Positions 1 through 5,765 of a stretch of DNA of 6,710 bases are shown piece by piece. The notes under the pieces were generated by a model. That model was not told where the DNA came from. It did no database searches and worked only from the letters and a program-made list of their open reading frames with translations. Made by a program: the position numbers and the translations under genes. The stretch's first letter is position 1. Every line of letters starts with the position of its first letter. The stretch is from Spirochaetia bacterium (GTDB taxonomy: Bacteria > Spirochaetota > Spirochaetia > Treponematales > Breznakiellaceae), in contig BNUW01000133.1 of assembly GCA_025997655.1 (NCBI GenBank), positions 1-6,710 of the forward strand, in the 5' to 3' direction.

Positions 1-1
1 G

Positions 2-343
2 GCGGAATGGAAGGTGGTTTCCCTGGATGCTCCCAAGGACAGGGATAGTACCGCCCCGCTCCGTGATTTTTTGGCGGACACGTCCTGGTCCCTGAATTAC
101 CCCGATAACCCGGAAAAGCAGTTTCTCAATACCATCAATGTCGGAGACCTGCGTAAGACCATGGCCGGACTATCTAAGCGACAGAGGATCGTGCTACAGA
201 TGCGGTACGGCTTGGATGGGTGCCGCCCTGCTACACTGGAAGAAACAGGAACGCATTTGGGAATTTGCCGGGAAGCGGTACGGCAGCTTGAAAACCGGGC
301 GGTTAGAAAACTCTGCGAAATGAACCGGCGGCTCAGTGCTTAA
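2..343 (+). CDS. RpoD-like sigma-70 factor, C-terminal part (5' end outside window)
   Basis: The reading frame is open to the left edge, so this is probably the 3' end of a longer sigma factor; the first visible residues are AEWKVVSLDAP. VSLDAP followed by an acidic stretch and a DFLAD segment matches the region 3.2 finger of primary sigma factors (VSLDAPVG...DFIED). Region 4 follows: LSKRQRIVLQMRYGLDG, then the helix-turn-helix TLEETGTHLGICREAVRQLE. In E. coli RpoD the corresponding helix is TRERIRQIEAKALRKL. The residues known to touch the -35 element (R, E, and the later R-Q pair) are kept here, while the middle R-I is A-V. If functional, it should recognise a TTGACA-like -35 box and direct RNA polymerase. 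A GTG at 14 could in principle start a 109-residue stand-alone region 3.2/4 protein, but AAGG lies directly against it, which is too close for a good ribosome binding site. The gene ends 15 bases before the DnaE-like gene, so the two are probably co-transcribed. It is probably a paralogue rather than the housekeeping RpoD, because region 4 is more divergent than is usual for RpoD. Confidence 0.85.
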   Translation, partial: AEWKVVSLDAPKDRDSTAPLRDFLADTSWSLNYPDNPEKQFLNTINVGDLRKTMAGLSKRQRIVLQMRYGLDGCRPATLEETGTHLGICREAVRQLENRAVRKLCEMNRRLSA

Positions 344-358
344 AAAAAGGATCGTATC

Positions 359-1399
359 ATGATCGATGAAGATAACGTATTGACAAACCTCACCATGAAG
401 GGGCTTGAAAAGCGGTATGCCGATATCACGGACGCAGTTCAGGAACGGGCGCAATACGAACTTGAAACCATTATCAAACTGGGGTTTACCGGCCAATTCC
501 TGCTTGCCGCCGATTGTGCCGATTGGGCTGGGGCTCAGGGTATTCCCCTGGTATCTAATGGCGCAACCGCAGGTTCCATTGTCGCCTACGCCTTAGGTAT
601 TACAAATATAGACCCAATCAAATATCACCTGCTCTTTGAACGGTACATCACTCTTGAGCAGCATGTTTTCCCCGGATTTCATATTAATGTATCAGAGGCC
701 GGGCGTGATGCGTTGATTGCGTACATTACCCGGAAATGCGGCGCCGTACCGGATGACTTCCTTATGCACGATGAATACCTTGGCCTTGAAGTCCTGGATA
801 CCATTAAAAACGCCGAAGATCGTATCGGTATCGACATTGATACGATTCCACTGGATGACCGCAAAACATTTACGATGCTGGGAAACGGGGACAGCGCCGG
901 GGTTTTCGGGTTTGAATCTGAGGAAATGCAGACATTTTTGAAGCTGGCAAAACCGGATCGCTTTGAAGACCTCATCGCCCTCTATGCGCTCAATCATCCT
1001 GGCCCGATGGATAATATTCCGGCGTTCATTGATTCAAAGATGAAACGTAAACCGCTTAAATACCCCAATTACATGATTAACAAAATTCTCAAGGAGACCT
1101 ACGGGTTTATTGTATACCAGGAACAGGTTATGCAGATATTCCACGATATCGCCGGGTATACCCTGGCACAGGGAAATATGGCCAGGCGGACCCTGGGGAA
1201 AATGAAAATTGAGCTAATCGAAAAGGAAAGGGCATTATTTTTACTCGGCGCTGCGGCCAAGGGAATGTCAACCTATGATGCAGATAAAATATTTGAATTA
1301 CTCTGCCAATATACACCGTATGCTTTTAACAAGAGCCATGCCGCAACATATGCAATGATGAGTTACCAGACAGCATATCTTAAGGCCAATTTTTCATAA
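359..1399 (+). CDS. Truncated DnaE-like protein (DNA polymerase III alpha relative) lacking catalytic residues
   Basis: This 346-residue protein aligns to the core of bacterial DnaE (about 1160 residues in E. coli) but lacks the N-terminal PHP domain and everything after the fingers (beta-binding, OB and tau-binding parts). Residues 15-127 match the start of the palm: ERAQYELETIIKLGF, then AGSIVAYALGITNIDP and LLFERYITLE. Residues 133-150 (MHDEYLGLEVL) match KFDFLGLRTL; about 145 family residues between these blocks are missing. Residues 164-345 match the fingers: IPLDDRKTF, YGFIVYQEQVMQI (248-260), ARRTLGKMK (275-283), AFNKSHAATYAMMSYQTAYLK (322-342). The metal-binding PDxDxDF signature reads PGFHINV (105-111), the GRGS loop reads SNGA (66-69), and the third aspartate (DFLGL) aligns with E139 in DEYLGL. 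It is therefore very unlikely to polymerise DNA. The frame is intact, and AAAGG sits 8 bases before the ATG. It may be a repurposed DNA- or clamp-loader-related protein, or a slowly decaying duplicate; I cannot assign a role. Confidence 0.85.
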   Translation: MIDEDNVLTNLTMKGLEKRYADITDAVQERAQYELETIIKLGFTGQFLLAADCADWAGAQGIPLVSNGATAGSIVAYALGITNIDPIKYHLLFERYITLEQHVFPGFHINVSEAGRDALIAYITRKCGAVPDDFLMHDEYLGLEVLDTIKNAEDRIGIDIDTIPLDDRKTFTMLGNGDSAGVFGFESEEMQTFLKLAKPDRFEDLIALYALNHPGPMDNIPAFIDSKMKRKPLKYPNYMINKILKETYGFIVYQEQVMQIFHDIAGYTLAQGNMARRTLGKMKIELIEKERALFLLGAAAKGMSTYDADKIFELLCQYTPYAFNKSHAATYAMMSYQTAYLKANFS

Positions 1400-1418
1400 C
1401 ATAAGAGAGGGGGGAGAA

Positions 1419-2477
1419 ATGTCGGACTGTTTAGCTGCTGCATATCCCAAACAAGGGGATGCTTATTTTGGCGCCGAGGCCTGGTTAATGCGTGGTAAAG
1501 CCTATGCCGAAGAGGGCTATCATGATCTGGCGCTGGAGGCCTTTACCCAGGCAATCGTCCTTAATCCCAATAATGCCGATTGCTATTTTCATCGCGCCGA
1601 ATGGTATTTTTGGAGGGCCAATAAAGGCCTGTGTATTTTTGAACAGATCCTGACGGCCTATGAAAAGGCCATAGCGGATTATACCCAAGTAATCACCCTT
1701 GCTCCCGATAATGCCGCCGCCTATGTTCAGCGTGGACGGGCCTATGCCGAAACACTCGAATGTGAACCGGCTATAGCGGACTACACCAGGGCAATCGGCC
1801 TTGAGCCTGATAATGCCGATGTCTGGTATTATCGTGGTAAAGCGTATTGGGCAAATCGCGAAAATGACAAAGCCCTTACGGATTACGCGGTGGCAATCAG
1901 GCTTAATCCCTGTCATGCTCCGGCCTATGAGGGCTGCGGTGATGTGTATGCCGGACAGGGCATATTGGATAATGAGGACTATTATGACCGGGCCCTAGCG
2001 TACTATACCCAGGCGATAAATGTTGCTTTTGATTACCACCTCGGTCTTATGTCCATAAGGGATCTCTCTATGCCGCTCATACTTTATCCGGAAGCCGCCT
2101 CTTTCTATTCCTCCCGTGGGTTGGTTTATTCGGTAATGGGAGAGTCTGATAAGGCCATAGAAGATTACAACCAGGCGATCCTCATTGCCCCCGATGCCGA
2201 GGCTTATTACCATCGCGGCGCTGAGTATTACTACAAAGGCGATTATGATACGGCCATTGAGGATTTCAATACGGCAATCAGGCTTGATCCTGAGCATAAT
2301 TCTGCCTATAGTTTCCGCGGCAGGGTGTATTATGAACAGGGTTATGAAGCGGCAGCCATACAGGACTGCGCCAAGGCGCTTATCATTTATCCCTATGATT
2401 CTTTCGCAAAGGAAAACCTTGATATGGTGTGGGCGAAACACCGTGCGGTGCATGGGGAGGATCTGCTAAATGAGTAA
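1419..2477 (+). CDS. Tetratricopeptide (TPR) repeat protein, soluble
   Basis: This 352-residue protein is built almost entirely of TPR units of the form AxxYxxRGxxYxxxGxxxxAxxDYxxAIxLxPxN. Units lie at about residues 19-52, 53-98, 99-132, 133-166, 167-226, 227-259, 260-293 and 294-327. Most are 34 residues long, but the second carries about 12 extra residues and the fifth about 26 extra, including a stretch around LGLMSIRDLSMPL that does not fit the repeat. There is no signal peptide or membrane segment, so it is probably cytoplasmic. TPR arrays form right-handed superhelices that bind peptides or partner proteins; no catalytic domain is present, so a scaffolding role is inferred. A very strong ribosome binding site (AGGGGGGAG) lies just before the ATG, 19 bases after the DnaE-like gene. 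Its base composition matches the upstream genes. Similar TPR proteins are common and sequence-diverse, so the partner cannot be named. Confidence 0.9.
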   Translation: MSDCLAAAYPKQGDAYFGAEAWLMRGKAYAEEGYHDLALEAFTQAIVLNPNNADCYFHRAEWYFWRANKGLCIFEQILTAYEKAIADYTQVITLAPDNAAAYVQRGRAYAETLECEPAIADYTRAIGLEPDNADVWYYRGKAYWANRENDKALTDYAVAIRLNPCHAPAYEGCGDVYAGQGILDNEDYYDRALAYYTQAINVAFDYHLGLMSIRDLSMPLILYPEAASFYSSRGLVYSVMGESDKAIEDYNQAILIAPDAEAYYHRGAEYYYKGDYDTAIEDFNTAIRLDPEHNSAYSFRGRVYYEQGYEAAAIQDCAKALIIYPYDSFAKENLDMVWAKHRAVHGEDLLNE

Positions 2478-2506
2478 CGTTGATGCATTCAGAAAAAAGT
2501 AAATAT

Positions 2507-2511
2507 GGAGG
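2507..2511 (+). promoter_or_regulatory. Ribosome binding site that decides the WG-gene start
   Basis: GGAGG lies 5 bases before the ATG at 2517. The upstream in-frame ATG at 2505 overlaps this site and is preceded only by AGAAAAAAGTAA, which has no Shine-Dalgarno match. The downstream ATG is therefore the better start. Confidence 0.7.
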
Positions 2512-2516
2512 GGCTT

Positions 2517-3770
2517 ATGAAAAATTATGGCGAGGATTTCCTTATTGAAAATACAAATGCGGCTTATCACATTTATAAGAAACAGCCGAAAGAACTTATT
2601 TGCATTATCACTAAACAAAATAATAATTTGTTACAAATAAGTGATAGTAATGGGAACGTATATCTTGAAAATCTATTGTATATTAAGTGTATTACCGACT
2701 TCGATACCTTTGATTACGAACCATACAGTCGCATTGTTTACAACGACTATATACCAACTGAACAGTTGGCCTGTTTTGACGGGAATGATTTTTTATATGT
2801 TGATTTGAAAACGTTTGAATCAAGTATCCGTTATGAAATGGTAACGCAGGAAGTATTCTTGTTGGATGGTTGCAGAATTAACCGGAAAAAGATTTTTGAA
2901 ATGCTTTCACGGTATAGAAAAGAAGGGAAATATCGGGAGGTACAGCAATTCATTGAAGATTTCTGGGATAAAAATAGCCGGTTCGTTGCATGTTCGCCGG
3001 ACATAAGGAGTGAATGGGGAGCTTTTCTTGGAAACTGTTTTGAATTGGAAGCACGGTATTCGGAATATGAAGTACCAGAATTGCATAGTTTTCACGGATA
3101 TGCATTACTAAAAAAGAATGGGAAATATGGGCTTGTTAATCTTGGGAATTATCAAATGACTATACCCTGTGAATATGATGCTATAAAATGGACTCATTAT
3201 TCGTGGGGTATTTCGTGGGTAAAACGGTTTAATAAATGGGGGATACTAAATTGGAATAGCGGTGAGATTGTATTGCCCGTTAATTATGATGAGGTGATTC
3301 ATGATTATGATATTTCTAAGGTTAAAAGAAACGGGAAATGGGGATTAGTCAGTGGACGAACAGGGCAGATAATACTGCAAGAAAATGACAAGGATGATAC
3401 TGATGAAATTGTACATGGATTGAAAAAGATTTACTGTACCGATAAATATCCAATAAAATGCCCGTTTATTGCTAAGAGTACTGACCAAGGAAAATGGGAA
3501 ATCCTTGGCAGCTCAACAGGTGAAATGGGTTCATCAATTTGGAAAGAAATCAAAATAAAGGGATTGAAAACAACGGATCTTGATGAAGTAATTCCATTTA
3601 ATTCAACCAAGGGCATATCCTATGTTGGCGTTTTAAAGAACAACAGGTGGGGGTTATTGAAGCTGGAAGATAGCGGCAACTATCGGCCAACTATTAGGTT
3701 GATTGAAGAGATTCTGTCTGATGATTTGAATACATTAAAGGAAAAATATGGCATCAACGAAGTGCTGTAA
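2517..3770 (+). CDS. WG-repeat protein with unrecognised N-terminal half
   Basis: This is a 417-residue protein from the chosen ATG (421 from the ATG at 2505). Roughly residues 190-290 hold three clear WG (KWG) repeats: ALLKKNGKYGLVN, VKRFNKWGILN and VKRNGKWGLVSGRTG, each followed by strand-forming residues such as IPCEYD or LPVNYDEV. Two more degenerate copies follow: DQGKWEILGSSTGE near 323-336 and LKNNRWGLLKLEDSG near 373-387. WG repeats form beta-rich, propeller-like folds and are widespread with no single known function; binding is the usual guess. Residues 1-185 show no family I recognise; they include a charged helical stretch around RKKIFEMLSRYRKEGKYREVQQFIEDFW. There is no signal peptide or transmembrane segment, so it should be cytoplasmic. 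The gene is much more AT-rich than the upstream TPR gene (14 of 60 G+C at 2581-2640, against 33 of 60 at 1921-1980), which suggests a different origin although it sits in the same run. It ends 22 bases before the lipoprotein start. Confidence 0.85.
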   Translation: MKNYGEDFLIENTNAAYHIYKKQPKELICIITKQNNNLLQISDSNGNVYLENLLYIKCITDFDTFDYEPYSRIVYNDYIPTEQLACFDGNDFLYVDLKTFESSIRYEMVTQEVFLLDGCRINRKKIFEMLSRYRKEGKYREVQQFIEDFWDKNSRFVACSPDIRSEWGAFLGNCFELEARYSEYEVPELHSFHGYALLKKNGKYGLVNLGNYQMTIPCEYDAIKWTHYSWGISWVKRFNKWGILNWNSGEIVLPVNYDEVIHDYDISKVKRNGKWGLVSGRTGQIILQENDKDDTDEIVHGLKKIYCTDKYPIKCPFIAKSTDQGKWEILGSSTGEMGSSIWKEIKIKGLKTTDLDEVIPFNSTKGISYVGVLKNNRWGLLKLEDSGNYRPTIRLIEEILSDDLNTLKEKYGINEVL

Positions 3771-3783
3771 ACTATCCTCGTAC

Positions 3784-3788
3784 GGAGG
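3784..3788 (+). promoter_or_regulatory. Ribosome binding site that decides the lipoprotein start
   Basis: GGAGG lies 4 bases before the ATG at 3793. An in-frame ATG at 3748 would overlap the end of the WG gene and would put a hydrophilic stretch (ASTKCCKLSSYGG) before the signal peptide, so 3793 is preferred. A second ATG at 3799 is also possible. Confidence 0.75.
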
Positions 3789-3792
3789 CAAT

Positions 3793-4764
3793 ATGAAAAT
3801 GATACGGCAGATTAATTATATAATCATCCTGTTGGTTTTGCTGTTCGTCGCCTGTGAAAAGGCTGTACCGGGAAAAACGGCGGTGCCTGAAAAAACAGAT
3901 GTATACCGTAAAGCAGTGATTCTCGAAGATACGGATGACCGCGGAATCTCCCTGGTAAAAGAGCTAACCGGTATTTCAAGGGATATTGAAATAAAAAAAT
4001 CAGGCTGGATTGATTTGGACGGGGATGGGGACTACAAGGAATATTTTGCCCTCTATATTGTCTACGGTGATGGGGATAATTATGGGTCATATCTTCATTT
4101 GGCCATTGTTAAGGATGATTGGGAAGGACTAATTTACCATATGGTGCATGATGATGCTGCCTTTGATATTGATTTTTTCCAAAGAAATGAAAAGACTCAG
4201 GTAATGTATTACTATCAGGGCGGGTCGGCGATTTATCTTTCTTTCTCCATCTTTGAATACGATCCTCGCCGCATGTTTAATGAATTCTACGAGATTTTTG
4301 AAGGTCATATTGGATCCTACGGTGGTTATTATTTTCTTAATCAAAAATTATTATTCTCAGGGAACGGTGGGAAATATAACCTTGTTTTTGCGGATGGATC
4401 CTACCGATTGGAAGATTATGACGGCAGGGAATGTATTACTGCACCCAATGAGTTAAGTTTTGTGTATGAACATGAAAAGGACATTTTTAAAATTTTATTC
4501 AATGGTAATGAAATACGGTTTCGCGAAGACGAAGAAAGGCGGCATATGGTCAATATAAATCCTATACATATCCCGAAGGATACCCTTGTTTTGTGTAATG
4601 ATTATCTAAAGCCGGATCGTTTTGACATATCCATCCGATATTCTCCTGATACTATGGAGGTCATCGATGGCTTTTATAGCATTTTTAAGTTTACGGAAAA
4701 GGGTTATTCTGAAATACCGGTTAGGGCGGATAGATGGTATAATATACGGTTTCTGGTGGAATAA
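3793..4764 (+). CDS. Predicted lipoprotein with DLDGDGD motif, function unknown
   Basis: From the chosen start this is a 323-residue protein. It begins MKMIRQ, followed by a hydrophobic run (YIIILLVLLFVA) and C21, a signal-peptidase-II type lipobox (FVAC; phenylalanine at -3 fits the looser spirochaetal rule). It should be lipid-anchored outside the cytoplasmic membrane. After a short linker with a repeated VPGKTA/VPEKTD pattern, residues 74-80 read DLDGDGD, followed by YKEY. This acidic loop resembles the calcium-binding loops of EF-hand, dockerin and FG-GAP proteins; a single copy gives only weak evidence for metal binding. The rest is rich in aromatic and acidic residues (YYYQGGSAIYLSFSIFEYD, SYGGYYFLN, FADGSYRLEDYDG) and looks like a secreted beta-rich domain, but I do not recognise the family. 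It is the last gene of the rightward run and converges on the DUF1848 gene 38 bases further on. Confidence 0.8.
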   Translation: MKMIRQINYIIILLVLLFVACEKAVPGKTAVPEKTDVYRKAVILEDTDDRGISLVKELTGISRDIEIKKSGWIDLDGDGDYKEYFALYIVYGDGDNYGSYLHLAIVKDDWEGLIYHMVHDDAAFDIDFFQRNEKTQVMYYYQGGSAIYLSFSIFEYDPRRMFNEFYEIFEGHIGSYGGYYFLNQKLLFSGNGGKYNLVFADGSYRLEDYDGRECITAPNELSFVYEHEKDIFKILFNGNEIRFREDEERRHMVNINPIHIPKDTLVLCNDYLKPDRFDISIRYSPDTMEVIDGFYSIFKFTEKGYSEIPVRADRWYNIRFLVE

Positions 4765-4802
4765 AATAGGGGGCATCTCCCTTACCTTTACCGTAAAACC
4801 GT

Positions 4803-5738
4803 TTAAAACATCATCCCTTGTTCATCCCGCAAGTCAATGACTTTAATTTTATCATTTGCCGCATCAATAGTGTCACATAATAACAATGAATCCTTATTAT
4901 ACAACGCTGCATCCATCTTTTTTCCGCGTTTTGCATAACAATAGATACAATGGTGTAAACAGGTATTATACGTACCAATATCCCTGCTCTGAACGCAGCC
5001 GCATTCCGTTCTTTGAGAAGGGTCTTTTTTATTGGTTCCCCTGACACCGGTTATTCCGGATATTAATTCATCATCAATACATTTATTATGCTGAATGCCA
5101 TATTTACCAAGGTCTATTTTTTCACCGCACGTTGCTATTGCTAATTCAGGAGAATGGCGGTTTAACACTTCTTTTAACCGTAATATGAAATCTTCAATCT
5201 GCATGGCAGTTAATTCATTGATATCATTATTTTTGAAATCATTAATAAGGAAATGATATTTATCGACAAAACTTATAACACATTTTTCTGTATGCGCATG
5301 TAGTGATCTCATAATTTTCTCAAACATTTCAATATGGAAATCAACGGGATATTTATCATTGAAAAAAATAGGATCATACCTCCATATAACTTTTTCCTTT
5401 CCTATTTTCTCTGATAATTCAATGAAGGTCGTTATTATATCCTGTTTATTACTATTTGGTTCGATATCATTATTGTATGGCGTTATGGTAAATTGAAAGT
5501 AATATTTGTAACCCAGGCTATCTATTTTATCCAGGTATTTAATAAAATCCTTTGGATTTTTTGTCCAAAAAACAATACATTCAATATCCCTTGGGTTAAA
5601 CTTAAAATGGGTAACCTGTTTATCATTCATTGGATTTCTAACGGCTATTTCGCCGTTAGATAAACGATTAAAAAACCATTCCCCATAAAATGCGGGTATA
5701 TCGGTACGCCGACTTGCGCTGATTATCAAATGATGCAT
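4803..5738 (-). CDS. DUF1848 family protein with C-terminal radical-SAM-like cysteine motif
   Basis: This 311-residue protein opens with the family signature IISASRRTDIPAFYGEWFFNRL, followed by the conserved blocks IECIVFWTKNPKDF (53-65), YFQFTITPYN (80-89), KVIWRYDPIFF (116-126) and CVISFVDKY (153-161). Near the C-terminus a dense cysteine cluster occurs: C246-x-C248, then SRDIGTYNTC, then C260-x3-C264-x2-C267 with Y266 before the last cysteine. CX3CX2C is the [4Fe-4S]-binding pattern of radical SAM enzymes, which normally sits near the N-terminus; in DUF1848 proteins it is known to lie near the C-terminus. The reaction is not established, so no substrate is claimed. The ATG at 5738 is the only possible start: the nine codons between it and the upstream stop contain no start codon. 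No good ribosome binding site is seen (GGGGG is 14 bases away), so translation may be coupled to the deacetylase gene. It is very AT-rich (11 of 60 G+C at 5221-5280), unlike its upstream neighbour. Confidence 0.9.
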   Translation of the reverse strand: MHHLIISASRRTDIPAFYGEWFFNRLSNGEIAVRNPMNDKQVTHFKFNPRDIECIVFWTKNPKDFIKYLDKIDSLGYKYYFQFTITPYNNDIEPNSNKQDIITTFIELSEKIGKEKVIWRYDPIFFNDKYPVDFHIEMFEKIMRSLHAHTEKCVISFVDKYHFLINDFKNNDINELTAMQIEDFILRLKEVLNRHSPELAIATCGEKIDLGKYGIQHNKCIDDELISGITGVRGTNKKDPSQRTECGCVQSRDIGTYNTCLHHCIYCYAKRGKKMDAALYNKDSLLLCDTIDAANDKIKVIDLRDEQGMMF

Positions 5739-5765
5739 ATGTCTGTTTGTGACCCCCGTATAACC

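Noticed and set aside
679..997. Two minus-strand open frames of about 100 codons opposite the DnaE-like gene
   Set aside because: The plus strand encodes clear DnaE motifs across the same stretch, and the antisense products are arginine/serine-rich without family resemblance.
359..1399. Calling the DnaE-like gene a pseudogene
   Set aside because: The frame is intact, a ribosome binding site is present, the fingers motifs are conserved and the missing parts are removed in frame. It is treated as a gene with lost polymerase activity instead.
1485..2453. Long minus-strand open frames opposite the TPR gene
   Set aside because: They mirror the repeat periodicity of the TPR codons, have no ribosome binding sites and give no recognisable protein. 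They are shadows of the real gene.
2505..2516. ATG at 2505 as the WG-gene start
   Set aside because: It lies next to the GGAGG that serves the ATG at 2517 and has no Shine-Dalgarno sequence of its own.
3748..3792. ATG at 3748 as the lipoprotein start
   Set aside because: It overlaps the WG gene, has no ribosome binding site and would place 15 polar residues before the signal peptide.
4765..4802. Possible bidirectional terminator between the convergent genes
   Set aside because: The best pairings (TAGGG with CCCTTA, and TTTAC with GTAAA) are only 4-5 base pairs, and there is no T-run in either direction. It does not meet the normal pattern of an intrinsic terminator.
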